From Oryzobacter faecalis (GTDB taxonomy: Bacteria; Actinomycetota; Actinomycetes; Actinomycetales; Dermatophilaceae), in the NCBI RefSeq assembly GCF_046764005.1, contig NZ_JBKOFW010000003.1, positions 417,838 to 481,837 of the forward strand: a stretch of 64,000 bases of DNA, given 5' to 3'. The position numbers and the translations under genes were made by a program. Under the pieces are notes generated by a model. The model was not told the origin of the DNA. It searched no databases and saw only the letters and a list, made by a program, of their open reading frames with translations. Shown piece by piece: positions 1 to 8,487 of this stretch. Numbering within the stretch: position 1 is the first letter of the stretch; each line of letters opens with the position of its first letter.

Positions 1-2
1 GC

Positions 3-320
3 GACGGCACGGGGATGCGTGGGGGCATGGGACCGGGCCGTGGGGCGGCGGGGCTCGGCGGCGGCGTCCTCCACGGGGAGTTCACGACGACGGCGAACGG
101 GGAGCCCACCGTCATGGTCGTCCAAACGGGGGAGGTCAGGACCTATACCTCCGGCCGATCCCTGACGCTTCGCTCGTCCGACGGCTTCGAGGCCACCTAC
201 AGTCTCGACGACTCGGTCGTCACCCCACGGGTGGCGGCTCGGCTCGTGACCGGTGCCCAGGTTCGGGTGGTTGCGGTCAAGGAGGGCATGAAGGTGACGC
301 GGCTCGCCGTCGTCTCCTGA
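3..320 (+). CDS. C-terminal part of a DUF5666-like protein (5' truncated)
   Basis: The reading frame is open to the left edge, so this is probably the end of a longer gene; an internal ATG at 15 is the first visible one. The last 65 residues read as a small beta-rich module with the pattern 'G-x-V-x-T-Y...S-L-T-L-R-S-S-D-G...V-T...L-x-x-G-x-x-V-x-V', the pattern of DUF5666 repeats in secreted or membrane-anchored actinobacterial proteins. The upstream Gly-rich stretch would be the linker. No signal peptide or membrane segment is visible in the part present, so location and role cannot be settled. The next gene is convergent (stop at 435). Confidence 0.6.
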   Translation, partial: DGTGMRGGMGPGRGAAGLGGGVLHGEFTTTANGEPTVMVVQTGEVRTYTSGRSLTLRSSDGFEATYSLDDSVVTPRVAARLVTGAQVRVVAVKEGMKVTRLAVVS

Positions 321-434
321 TCATGACGGGTGCCGCCACCGCACCCGTCACCGGTCGGCGGGGTCTCGGAGCTCAGGGACCGGGGCCCCGCCGCCCTCCG
401 TTCCCTCGCCCCTCCCCCTGTTCCCTCCCGGCCG

Positions 435-1769
435 TCAGCCGACGACGCCGTTGACGTCGGGGCTGATCCGGCGCTCGAGGGCGAGCGCGAGCACGGCGAC
501 CACGCCCAGGCAGGCGATGAGCACGGCGATGAACGCCGTGCCGAGCCGGCGGTCGAGCATCCACCCGGCGATGACGGGCGCGGTGATCGCGCCGAGCTGG
601 AACGCCCCCGACGACACGGCGTTGAACCGGCCACGGTCGCGGTCGCTGGCGAGGTCGTTGACGATGGCGGGCACCGTGGGCTGGAGCATCGTCTCGCCGA
701 GGCCGAAGAGCACGTGGAAGACGATGACACCGGCCGCGGCCGCGAGCGTGCCGGCCACGAGCCCGGTCGCGCCGAGCAGGGACCAGGCGAGCACCCACAT
801 CGCGACGAGCCCGAGGAAGACCCGGGTGCGCCGCTTGCCGTCGATGCGTCGCAGGACGAGGAACTGCAGCCCGACGATGACGGCGGTGTTGGCCGCGAAG
901 GCGAACCCGATCGTGCGGGTGGACACCTCGCTGACCTGCCGGGCGAACGCGGGGAAGCCGGCCTCCATCTGGCCGTAGCCGACGAAGCTGGAGAGGAACG
1001 TCAGCAGGGTGATCCAGAGCACGGCCGGGTTGCGGAGGATCGTGAGGTAGCCGCCGCCGACGCTCGCGACGCCCCCGGCGTGCTCGGGGCGGCCGGCGAC
1101 GGCGCGCAGCGGCCCGAGCAGCAGACCCACCGGGACGAGGAGGCACACCGCGTCGGCGAGGAAGATCGCCGTGAAGGTCACCGGGCGCGAGACGTCGGTG
1201 AGGAAGCCGCTGACGACGCCGCCCAGGCCGATCCCGAGGTTGACCAGCGCGAAGCTGATGCCGAAGTACTGGGTGCGCAGCCGACCCTCGACGATCGTCG
1301 CGATCATCGCGTTGAACGCCGGCCACCCGATGCCGAAGCTGACGCCGATGAGGACGAACGCGAGGACGAACTGCGGCAGCGAGGTCGCGAAGGCGAGGAC
1401 CGTGGCCCCGACCGCGTGCGAGAGGTTGCCGGCGATGACGACCCGCCGGGCCCCCAGCCGGTCGACGAGGACGCCCATCGGTGCGGTGACGAGCAGGGCC
1501 ACGCCCGCGATGAGCCCCATGAGGAGGCCGGCGACGTCGAGGGAGACCCCGCGCACCTCGTGGAGGTAGATGATCGTGAAGGGCAGGGTCATGCCGCGTC
1601 CGAGCGTGGAGATCGCCGTGGTCGACAGCAGCCAGCGGCCGGAGGTGGGCAGGGCCCCCCAGAACCCCCGCAGGGTCAGCCGGTGGCCGCGCCCCTCGTC
1701 GAGGGGCGGGGCGGTCGCGGTGAGGTCGTCGGTGGGCTCCGGCACGCCTCCCACCGTCCCACGCCGCAC
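435..1769 (-). CDS. MFS transporter, 12-TM drug/metabolite exporter type
   Basis: A proton-coupled major facilitator of about 444 residues in the cytoplasmic membrane. About 12 hydrophobic segments are visible, and the loop between TM2 and TM3 carries the MFS motif A pattern (GVLVDRLGARR). A second hydrophobic half starts at the segment beginning FLSSFVGYGQ. The frame opens further upstream, but the first part of it is Arg/Pro-rich and not transporter-like. GTG at 1769 is chosen because GAGGGG stands five bases before it. GTG at 1745 is the alternative, but its purine stretch is too close. The gene diverges from the cold-shock gene. Substrate unknown. Confidence 0.85.
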   Translation of the reverse strand: MRRGTVGGVPEPTDDLTATAPPLDEGRGHRLTLRGFWGALPTSGRWLLSTTAISTLGRGMTLPFTIIYLHEVRGVSLDVAGLLMGLIAGVALLVTAPMGVLVDRLGARRVVIAGNLSHAVGATVLAFATSLPQFVLAFVLIGVSFGIGWPAFNAMIATIVEGRLRTQYFGISFALVNLGIGLGGVVSGFLTDVSRPVTFTAIFLADAVCLLVPVGLLLGPLRAVAGRPEHAGGVASVGGGYLTILRNPAVLWITLLTFLSSFVGYGQMEAGFPAFARQVSEVSTRTIGFAFAANTAVIVGLQFLVLRRIDGKRRTRVFLGLVAMWVLAWSLLGATGLVAGTLAAAAGVIVFHVLFGLGETMLQPTVPAIVNDLASDRDRGRFNAVSSGAFQLGAITAPVIAGWMLDRRLGTAFIAVLIACLGVVAVLALALERRISPDVNGVVG

Positions 1770-1939
1770 CGACACCCCTCGACGCCTTTTCGGGCACCGG
1801 TGTCCCCGGGTCGCCCGACCCACCGAACCCGGGAGCGGGCCGGGCGGTCGAGCCGTTAGCCTTGACCGGTGCACCCACCCGGGCGCACCCACCGCGCCCC
1901 CGGGCGCGACCCCCGAACGACCAGCGACAGAGGTGGACC

Positions 1940-2338
1940 GTGCCGACTGGCAAGGTGAAGTTCTTCGACACCGAGAAGGGCTTCGGTTTCGTGTCCGGCG
2001 ACGCCGGCGAGGGTGACGTCTTCGTGCCCGCGAGCGCCCTCCCGTCGGGCGTGACCGGCCTCAAGGGCGGCCAGCGCATCGAGTTCAGCATCGCCGAGGG
2101 CCGCCGCGGCGCCCAGGCGCTGTCGGTGCGCGTCCTCGACCCCGCGCCCTCGGTCGCCGAGGGTCGTCGGGTCCGCGACCGCAAGCCCGCCGACGAGATG
2201 GTCGTCATCGTCGAGGACGTCATCAAGCTGCTCGACTCGGTGTCCGAGTCGCTGCGGCGCGGCCACTACCCCGACAAGGCGCACGGCGCCAAGGTCGCGC
2301 AGGTGCTGCGCGCCGTCGCCGGCGACCTCGAGGCATGA
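1940..2338 (+). CDS. Cold-shock domain protein with C-terminal extension
   Basis: Single-stranded nucleic-acid binding protein of 132 residues. The first 67 or so form a CspA-type OB fold: the RNP1 motif KGFGFV is intact, and the RNP2-like segment reads DVFVPASAL, with Pro where most family members have His. The extra 65 residues are charged and end in a helical segment (VIKLLDSVSESLRRGHY), so the protein is about twice the length of a simple Csp. GTG at 1940 follows an AGAGGTGG purine run; the longer frame upstream is Pro/Arg-rich and is rejected. Its stop overlaps the start of the DUF3027 gene, so the two are probably translated together. Confidence 0.93.
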   Translation: MPTGKVKFFDTEKGFGFVSGDAGEGDVFVPASALPSGVTGLKGGQRIEFSIAEGRRGAQALSVRVLDPAPSVAEGRRVRDRKPADEMVVIVEDVIKLLDSVSESLRRGHYPDKAHGAKVAQVLRAVAGDLEA

Positions 2339-3075
2339 CGGCCGCCGTCAAGACCGACCCGACCCTGCGCGCGGCCCTCGAGCTCGCGCGGGAGGCGGCC
2401 GTCGACATCGCCGAGCCCGGCACGGTCGGCGAGCACCTCGGGATGGAGATGGTCGAGGACCGCCTCGCCACGCACTACTTCACGTGCACCGCGCTGGCCT
2501 ACCGCGGCTGGCGCTGGTCGGTGTCCGTGGCCCGGGTGCCGAGGTCGAAGACGGTCACGGTGTGCGAGGCCAACCTCGTCCCCGGCGAGGGCGCCCTGCT
2601 GTCGGCCGAGTGGGTCCCGTACGCCGAGCGCCTCGCGCCCGGCGACGTCGGCCCCGGCGACGTCACCCCCTTCGTCGAGGACGACCCGTTCCTCGAGCCC
2701 GGCTTCGAGGCCACCGGCGACGAGGAGGTCGACGCGGTCGCCCTCTGGGAGCTCGGCCTGGGACGTCCGCGCGTCCTGTCGGCCGAGGGCCGCGACGCCG
2801 CCGCCCAGCGCTGGTACGACGGCGAGTCCGGCCCGACGTCGGCCGTCGCGACCAAGGCACCCGCTCCGTGCTCGACGTGCGGCTACTTCCTCCCGATGGC
2901 CGGCGCCCTCCGCTCGGTCTTCGGCGTGTGCGCCAACGAGTGGTCGCCCTCCGACGCCCGGGTCGTCAGCCTCGACCACGGGTGCGGTGCGCACTCCGAG
3001 GTCGACGTCGACGCGCCCGAGCCCGAGAAGGTCTCGCCGACCATCCTCGACGACTTCGAGCTCGACCCGGCCTGA
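2335..3075 (+). CDS. DUF3027 family protein
   Basis: A 246-residue cytoplasmic protein of unknown function, conserved in actinobacteria next to a cold-shock protein. It lacks signal peptide and membrane segments. Near residues 178-181 there is CSTC and further on a Cys-rich stretch (FGVCANEW...HGCGAHSE), which together could bind a metal. The acidic C-terminus ends in a helix-breaking ILDDFELDPA tail. The start ATG overlaps the csp stop (ATGA), which fixes the start and suggests translational coupling. Function is not known; a role linked to RNA or stress through the csp partner is only inference. Confidence 0.9.
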   Translation: MTAAVKTDPTLRAALELAREAAVDIAEPGTVGEHLGMEMVEDRLATHYFTCTALAYRGWRWSVSVARVPRSKTVTVCEANLVPGEGALLSAEWVPYAERLAPGDVGPGDVTPFVEDDPFLEPGFEATGDEEVDAVALWELGLGRPRVLSAEGRDAAAQRWYDGESGPTSAVATKAPAPCSTCGYFLPMAGALRSVFGVCANEWSPSDARVVSLDHGCGAHSEVDVDAPEPEKVSPTILDDFELDPA

Positions 3076-3113
3076 CCTCCTCCCCGGCTCGGGCCTGCTC
3101 GACCAGGGGTGGG

Positions 3114-3413
3114 TCAGGCGCCGACGGCGTTGCCGCGGCCGCGACCCACGTACCACCAGGCGAAGGCGCCGAGGGCGATGCCGGTGACGCAGGTCCACGG
3201 CCACCACGACCGCTCACCCTCGTGGAGCGACGGGACGAGCAGGGCGAGGACGAGGGCGACCGCCCACAGGCCGGTTCCGACGGCCACGATGGTGCGGGTC
3301 GGGACGTCGACGGCCTCGGTGGGGGCCGCCTCGCCGAGCGTCGCGCCGATCCGAGCCGCCGCGGCTGCGCGCTCGTCCTCGGGCGCTCCTGCGGGGGTGG
3401 TCTCGTCGCTCAC
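3114..3413 (-). CDS. DUF2530 small membrane protein
   Basis: A 99-residue protein. The first half is acidic and Ala-rich (residues 1-38) and the second half has two hydrophobic segments, about 42-61 and 70-89, joined by a loop containing SLHEGERSWWPW. This is the layout of the actinobacterial DUF2530 family. The start is GTG at 3413. It converges on the DUF3027 gene with 38 bases between the two stops. Function unknown; location is presumably the cytoplasmic membrane. Confidence 0.8.
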   Translation of the reverse strand: MSDETTPAGAPEDERAAAAARIGATLGEAAPTEAVDVPTRTIVAVGTGLWAVALVLALLVPSLHEGERSWWPWTCVTGIALGAFAWWYVGRGRGNAVGA

Positions 3414-3586
3414 CGGGCCAGCCTACGAGGTGGGTGCCGTGGCCTCCTCACGCGTCGTGCCCGCCCCGCTCGCGGCCGCCCGGCCGGCGGCGCGCGGACG
3501 GAGGACCGGTGCTGTCGCAGGGGGCGTGCCCGCCGGGTGATGGCCCCGTCATGCGGACGAAACGCGCCCCCGTTAGGGTCCGAGCC

Positions 3587-5086
3587 ATGTCCGATGCGAC
3601 GGCCACCGACGCCACCACAGCCCGACCGACCGACGAGGGACTCCTCGAACGGTTCTTCCACATCTCCCGCCGCGGCTCCACCCTGGGCCGCGAGGTCCGC
3701 GGTGGCGTCGCCACCTTCTTCACGATGGCCTACATCGTCGTCCTCAACCCGCTGATCCTCGGCTTCGTCCAGGACGCCGACGGCCAGTACCTCGGCGGCG
3801 GCGACGCGCCGAACCTGGCCGCCATCGCGGCCGCCACGGCACTCGTCGCGGGCGTCCTGACGATCGCGATGGGGCTGTTCGCGAACTACCCGCTGGCCCT
3901 CGCGACCGGCCTGGGGCTCAACGCCTTCGTCGCGTTCGCCATCGCGACGAAGATGACGTGGGCCGACGCGATGGGGCTCGTCGTCATCGAGGGCCTGGTC
4001 ATCCTCGTCCTCGTCCTCACCGGGTTCCGCGAGGCCGTCTTCCACGCCGTGCCGGCGCCGCTGAAGACCGCGATCTCGGTCGGCATCGGCCTGTTCATCG
4101 CGCTCATCGGGCTCGTCGACGCCGGGTTCGTGCGGCGCACCGGCGCCGGACCCGTCCCGGTCGAGCTCGGCATCGGCGGCCAGCTCGCCGGGTGGCCGAC
4201 CCTCGTCTTCGCGCTCGGGCTCGTCCTCATCATCGCCCTGTGGGTGCGCAAGGTGAAGGGCGCCATCATCATCTCGATCCTCGCGATGACGGCCGTCGCG
4301 TTCGTCGTCGAGGCCGTGGCGAAGGTCGGCCCGACCGTGACCGGGGTCGACGCCGAGGGCAACAACATCGTCAACCCGCGCGGCTGGAACCTCTCGGTGC
4401 CCGAGTGGCCCTCGCAGCTCGACCCGATCTCGTTCGGGACGCTCGGCGAGTTCAACCTCCTCGGCTCGTTCTCGCGGGTCGGCGTCGTCGCCGCGCTGCT
4501 CCTCGTCTTCACCCTCCTGCTCGCCGACTTCTTCGACACCATGGGCACGATGACGGCGATCGGCGCCGAGGCCGGCCTCCTCGACGAGGAGGGCAACCCG
4601 CCGAACACCCGCCGCATCCTCGTCGTCGACTCGGTGGCGGCGGCCGCCGGCGGCGCCGCGGGCGTCTCGTCGAACACGTCGTACATCGAGTCGGCGTCCG
4701 GTGTCGGTGAGGGCGCACGCACCGGCCTGGCGTCGGTCGTCACCGGACTGCTCTTCCTCGTGTCGATCGCGGTGACGCCGCTCGTCCACGTCATCCCCAA
4801 CGAGGCCGCGGTGCCCGCACTCGTCCTCGTGGGGTTCCTCATGATGCAGCAGGTCAAGGCGATCGCCTGGGACGACCTCGAGATCGCGATCCCGGCCTTC
4901 CTCACGATCATCCTCATGCCGTTCACCTACTCGATCTCGGTCGGGATCGGTGCGGGCTTCATCGCCTATGTCGTGATCAAGCTCGTCAAGGGCAAGGCCC
5001 GCGAGGTGCACCCGATGATGGCCGTCGTGGCGGCGCTGTTCGTCCTCTACTTCTTCATCGCCCCGCTCACCGAGCTCGTGTCCTGA
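3587..5086 (+). CDS. NCS2 family purine permease (PbuG/AdeQ-like)
   Basis: A 499-residue membrane permease of the AzgA-like branch of the NCS2 family, which imports hypoxanthine, guanine or adenine with protons. Diagnostic stretches are present: the N-terminal REVRGGVATFFTMAYIVVLNP, the central LLADFFDTMGTM, and SSNTSYIESASGVGEGAR in the substrate-binding region. About 12-14 hydrophobic segments are visible. ATG at 3587 is the start because the family's N-terminus begins only just after it; the upstream part of the open frame has no homology. It stands alone, followed by a large hairpin that probably ends transcription. Confidence 0.92.
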   Translation: MSDATATDATTARPTDEGLLERFFHISRRGSTLGREVRGGVATFFTMAYIVVLNPLILGFVQDADGQYLGGGDAPNLAAIAAATALVAGVLTIAMGLFANYPLALATGLGLNAFVAFAIATKMTWADAMGLVVIEGLVILVLVLTGFREAVFHAVPAPLKTAISVGIGLFIALIGLVDAGFVRRTGAGPVPVELGIGGQLAGWPTLVFALGLVLIIALWVRKVKGAIIISILAMTAVAFVVEAVAKVGPTVTGVDAEGNNIVNPRGWNLSVPEWPSQLDPISFGTLGEFNLLGSFSRVGVVAALLLVFTLLLADFFDTMGTMTAIGAEAGLLDEEGNPPNTRRILVVDSVAAAAGGAAGVSSNTSYIESASGVGEGARTGLASVVTGLLFLVSIAVTPLVHVIPNEAAVPALVLVGFLMMQQVKAIAWDDLEIAIPAFLTIILMPFTYSISVGIGAGFIAYVVIKLVKGKAREVHPMMAVVAALFVLYFFIAPLTELVS

Positions 5087-5123
5087 CCTCCCGCCGGCGG
5101 CCCCGCTGCCGGCCGACCACCAC

Positions 5124-5171
5124 CGAACCTCCGTCGTGGCGCCCGATATCGGGCGCCCCGGCGGAGGTTCG
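5124..5171. terminator. Nested perfect hairpin downstream of the purine permease
   Basis: Two nested inverted repeats. Outer arms CGAACCTCCG (5124-5133) and CGGAGGTTCG (5162-5171) are perfectly complementary. Inside lies a perfect 20-base palindrome, 5138-5157 (core GCCCGATATCGGGC). Positioned 38 bases after the permease stop and just before the marR promoter, it can act as a Rho-independent terminator, although there is no T-tract, as is common in GC-rich actinobacteria. The central palindrome could also be a protein site. Confidence 0.6.
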
Positions 5172-5204
5172 CTGGCGTTCGGGGAGGTTGACACGTGTGG
5201 AATA

Positions 5205-5232
5205 GTTAGCAGAGGTAATGAGTTCTGCTAAC
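5205..5232. promoter_or_regulatory. Candidate MarR operator (perfect 9+9 inverted repeat)
   Basis: Arms GTTAGCAGA (5205-5213) and TCTGCTAAC (5224-5232) are perfectly complementary around a 10-base spacer. A TTGACA hexamer (5188-5193) lies just upstream and could be a -35 element, so a repressor here would block the promoter. Its place 37 bases before the marR ATG fits autoregulation, which is usual for MarR proteins encoded with an efflux pump. Confidence 0.65.
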
Positions 5233-5268
5233 GAACCACCTCCACCGCGTGCCACGAGGAGCGTCGCC

Positions 5269-5724
5269 ATGGCCGACACGACCACCACGAACCGCCCCTC
5301 GATGACGCGCAGCCAGAAGGACCGGCTCACGAGCGACCTCCGCACCGCGTGCATGCGCATCTCGCGCCGGGTCCGGTACGAGGCGGGTGCCAACGTCGCG
5401 CCGCACCAGTTCTCCGTGCTCGTGCGCCTCGAGGACGGCCCGCGCACGCCCAAGGAGCTCGCCGGGATCGAGAAGGTCAGCGCCCCGAGCATGACCCGCA
5501 CGGTGAACGGGCTCGTCGAGCTCGGCCTCGTCGCCCGCGCCGACGACCCCACCGACGGTCGCCAGGTCATCCTGTCGCTGACCCCCGAGGGCCGCGCGAC
5601 CGTCAAGGACACCCGGCGCCGCCGCGACCAGTGGTTCGCCGCGCGCCTCGAGACGCTGACCGACGACGAGCGGGCCCTCCTCGCCGAGGCGACGGCCCTG
5701 CTCGAACGGGTGGCTGCCGAGTGA
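5269..5724 (+). CDS. MarR family transcriptional regulator
   Basis: A 151-residue dimeric winged-helix repressor. Helix-turn-helix: RTPKELAGIEKVSAPSMTRT; wing: ADDPTDGRQVILSLTPEG, the conserved D-x-R-x-G/Q wing pattern of MarR proteins. ATG at 5269 follows GAGGAG with seven bases spacing; an ATG at 5218 in the same frame lies inside the operator palindrome and is therefore less likely. The stop overlaps the start of the MFS exporter (GTGA), forming a two-gene operon. Probably represses itself and the exporter until a ligand binds. Confidence 0.9.
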   Translation: MADTTTTNRPSMTRSQKDRLTSDLRTACMRISRRVRYEAGANVAPHQFSVLVRLEDGPRTPKELAGIEKVSAPSMTRTVNGLVELGLVARADDPTDGRQVILSLTPEGRATVKDTRRRRDQWFAARLETLTDDERALLAEATALLERVAAE

Positions 5725-7019
5725 GCCCGACCTTCACCTCGCTCGAGGTCCGCAACTACCGCCTGTGGGCGGCCGGCGCGCTCGTCTCGAACATCGGCAC
5801 GTGGATGGGACGCGTCGGCCAGGACTGGCTCGTCCTCACCGTGCTGACCGCCGGGTCGGCGACGGCGCTCGGCGTCGTCACGGGCCTGCAGTTCCTGCCC
5901 TTCCTCCTCCTCGCCCCCTGGGCGGGGCTCATCGCCGACCGCTTCCCGAAGCGCCGCACCCTCCTCGCGACCCAGTCGATGCTCGCCGTGTCGAGCCTGC
6001 TCCTCGGCGTCCTCGCCGTCACCGGGGTGGCGCAGCTGTGGCACGTCTACGTCATCGCGCTCCTCCAGGGCGTGACGACGGCCATCGACAACCCGGCCCG
6101 CCAGGCGTTCGTCTCCGAGATGGTCCCCGACGACAAGCTGGCCAACGCGGTCTCGCTGAACTCGGCGTCGTTCAACCTCGGCCGGCTCATCGGACCGGGC
6201 GCGGCGGGGCTCGTCATCGCGTGGTGGGGTACCGGGGAGGCCCTGCTCCTCAACACCGTGACGTTCGTCTTCGTCATCGCGGCCCTGCTGCGGCTCAAGG
6301 GCTCCGAGCTCCGACCCGCGCCGCTCGCCCGGGGTCGCGGCGGGATCCGCGACGGGTTCCGGTACGTCCGGCGGCGCGGCGACCTCCAGCTCGTCATGCT
6401 CCTCGTCTTCGTGCTCGGGACGTTCGGGATGAACTTCCAGATCACGATGGCGCTCATGGCGACCAAGGTCTTCGACAAGGGCGCGGGGGAGTTCGGGCTG
6501 CTCGGCTCGGTCATGGCCGTCGGGTCGCTCACCGCGGCGCTGCTGAGTGCCCGGCGCAAGCGCCCGCGCCTGCGGGTGCTCCTGCTGGCCCTCGTGGGCT
6601 TCACCGTCGCCGCGGCCCTCGCGGCCTCCGCGCCGACGTTCTGGTGGTTCGCGGTGGCCCTCGTGCCCGTCGGCCTCACCGCACTGACGGCCCTGACCAC
6701 CGCGAACGCGATGGTCCAGACCCGCGTCGTGCCGGAGATGCGTGGGCGCGTCATGGCGCTCTACATGGCGATCTTCATGGGCGGCACGCCCGCGGGGGCG
6801 CCGCTCATCGGATGGATCTCGGAGACCTTCGGGCCGCGCTGGACCATCGGCATCGGGGCGGTCGCCGTGGGCGTCACCCTCGTCGGGGTGTCGGTGTGGC
6901 TGGGCCGGTCGCAGAATGTCCGGGTGAGCTACGAGTCGCAGCGCCGGCCCCGGGTCCAGGTCGACGCCCTTCCCCCGGTCGAGCGCGCCACCCACCCCGT
7001 GCCGGAGCCGGCCCGATGA
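5721..7019 (+). CDS. MFS exporter of the EntS/MFS_3 type
   Basis: A 432-residue, 12-TM transporter. The N-terminus FTSLEVRNYRLWAAGALVSNIGTWMGRVGQDWLVL is typical of the enterobactin-exporter-like MFS branch, and AGLIADRFPKRR is motif A. A second motif-A-like segment is MRGRVMALYMAIFMGGTPAGA. The GTG start at 5721 overlaps the marR stop. Co-transcription with a MarR repressor argues for an inducible drug or toxic-metabolite exporter; the substrate is not evident. The stop overlaps a tiny downstream ORF. Confidence 0.92.
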   Translation: MSPTFTSLEVRNYRLWAAGALVSNIGTWMGRVGQDWLVLTVLTAGSATALGVVTGLQFLPFLLLAPWAGLIADRFPKRRTLLATQSMLAVSSLLLGVLAVTGVAQLWHVYVIALLQGVTTAIDNPARQAFVSEMVPDDKLANAVSLNSASFNLGRLIGPGAAGLVIAWWGTGEALLLNTVTFVFVIAALLRLKGSELRPAPLARGRGGIRDGFRYVRRRGDLQLVMLLVFVLGTFGMNFQITMALMATKVFDKGAGEFGLLGSVMAVGSLTAALLSARRKRPRLRVLLLALVGFTVAAALAASAPTFWWFAVALVPVGLTALTALTTANAMVQTRVVPEMRGRVMALYMAIFMGGTPAGAPLIGWISETFGPRWTIGIGAVAVGVTLVGVSVWLGRSQNVRVSYESQRRPRVQVDALPPVERATHPVPEPAR

Positions 7020-7102
7020 CGCCGCTCTTCCGGCGCCGGATGACCCTCGGCGTCCTCGGGGTGCTCGTGGGCGTCGCGATCCTCTACGCGCTCACCCGCT
7101 GA
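7016..7102 (+). CDS. Possible 28-residue single-TM membrane protein
   Basis: Starts with ATG overlapping the TGA of the exporter (ATGA), and encodes MTPLFRRR followed by a hydrophobic stretch from about residue 11 to 25 and a final TR. The positive N-terminus and single helix are what a small transporter-associated membrane protein would look like, and the overlap would allow coupled translation. Nothing in a known family is recognised, and an ORF of this length can arise by chance, so the call rests on context only. Confidence 0.4.
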   Translation: MTPLFRRRMTLGVLGVLVGVAILYALTR

Positions 7103-7142
7103 GGCGCGGTACACCGACGGGCCGAGCGGCGACCCGGCGGTG

Positions 7143-8273
7143 TCAGCCGAGCCGTTCGACGACGTACTCGACCGACGCGATGAGCCGGCTGACGTCGTCG
7201 GGCTCGACGGCGGGGAAGCAGGCGACCCGCAGCTGGTTGCGGCCGAGCTTGCGGTAGGGCTCGACGTCGACGACCCCGTTGGCGCGCAACGTCTTCGCGA
7301 TGGCGGAGGCGTCGACGGCGTCGTCGAAGTCGATCGTCGCGACGACCTGCGAGCGGTGCGCGGGGTCGGTGACGTACGGCGTCGCGTACTCGCTCGCCTC
7401 GGCCCACGCGTACAGGCGGCCGGACGAGTCGGCCGTCCGGGCGGTGGCCCAGTCGAGGCCGCCGTTGCCGTTGAGCCACTGCACCTGGTTCGCGAGCATC
7501 GCCAGCGTCGCGACCGCCGGGGTGTTGTAGGTCTGGTTGAGGCGGGAATTGTCGATGGCGGTCGGCAGGCTGAAGAAGTCGGGCACCCAGCGGCCCGACG
7601 CCGTGACCTCCTCGACGCGCGCGAGGGCGGCCGGGGAGAACAGGGCCAGCCAGAGCCCGCCGTCCGAGGCGAAGGACTTCTGCGGGGCGAAGTAGTACAC
7701 GTCGGCCTGCGACACGTCGACCGGGAGGCCGCCCGCACCGGAGGTGGCGTCGACGAGGACGAGCGCGTCGTCATCGGCACCGTCCACCCGCCGCACCGGG
7801 GCCATGACCCCGGTGCTCGTCTCGTTGTGCGCCCAGGCGTAGACGTCGACGCCGGCCTCGGCCTCCGGGGTGGGCAGGGTGCCGGGGTCGCTCGCGATGA
7901 CGGTGGGCTCGCCGAGGAAGGGCGCCTTCCTCGTCACGGAGGCGAACTTGCTCGAGAACTCACCGAAGGTGAGGTGCTGTGCGCGGTCGCGGACCAGCCC
8001 GAAGGCGGCGACGTCCCAGAAGGCGGTCGCGCCACCGTTGCCGAGGACGACCTCGTAGCCCTCGGGGAGGGAGAAGAACTCGGCGAGGCCCTCGCGGACC
8101 TCCCTGACGAGGTTCTTCACCGGCGCCTGCCGGTGCGAGGTGCCGAGGACGGTGCGGCCGATCGCGGAGAGGGCCTCGACCTGCTCCGGGCGGACCTTGC
8201 TCGGGCCGGAGCCGAAGCGCCCGTCGGCGGGCAGCAGGTCGGCGGGGACGGTGATCTGGGCGGGGTCGCTCAC
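7143..8273 (-). CDS. serC: Phosphoserine aminotransferase
   Basis: Converts 3-phosphohydroxypyruvate and glutamate to phosphoserine in serine synthesis; PLP-dependent, cytoplasmic. 376 residues, the size of the mycobacterial/actinobacterial SerC type. N-terminal FGSGPSKVRPEQ and TSHRQAPVK are family marks, VDATSGAG carries the Asp that contacts the PLP ring (D175), and K199 in FAPQKSFASDGG is the Schiff-base lysine. GTG at 8273 is preceded by GGAG six bases away, and upstream sequence in the frame is non-homologous Pro/Arg-rich. Single gene, convergent with the MarR-MFS operon. Confidence 0.95.
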   Translation of the reverse strand: MSDPAQITVPADLLPADGRFGSGPSKVRPEQVEALSAIGRTVLGTSHRQAPVKNLVREVREGLAEFFSLPEGYEVVLGNGGATAFWDVAAFGLVRDRAQHLTFGEFSSKFASVTRKAPFLGEPTVIASDPGTLPTPEAEAGVDVYAWAHNETSTGVMAPVRRVDGADDDALVLVDATSGAGGLPVDVSQADVYYFAPQKSFASDGGLWLALFSPAALARVEEVTASGRWVPDFFSLPTAIDNSRLNQTYNTPAVATLAMLANQVQWLNGNGGLDWATARTADSSGRLYAWAEASEYATPYVTDPAHRSQVVATIDFDDAVDASAIAKTLRANGVVDVEPYRKLGRNQLRVACFPAVEPDDVSRLIASVEYVVERLG

Positions 8274-8487
8274 GAGGGTCTCCGGAGTCGGTGGCGGTGT
8301 CGTGGGGGCGCCTGGCGGCGGCTCCCGGGGGGCCCGGGCGCGGCATCGTCGGCACGCCCGTGGCCGCCACCCATCCTCACCCACCCTGACCGCATGGCGG
8401 ACGTGAGGTCCACCACGTGGAACCCGGCGGCCGGGGCCGCGCGAGGGGCCGTGGCCGCGGCCGTGGCCCCGCGAGGAGCCGGGGCCG

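Noticed and set aside
330..1859. A 509-residue open frame on the plus strand opposite the MFS gene
   Set aside because: Highly charged, repetitive composition without hydrophobic core, fully antisense to a clear 12-TM transporter; a typical high-GC shadow frame.
3410..5194. A 594-residue minus-strand frame opposite the purine permease
   Set aside because: Composition dominated by Arg/Asp/Glu/His/Gly from reverse reading of GC-rich codons; no motif and no ribosome site.
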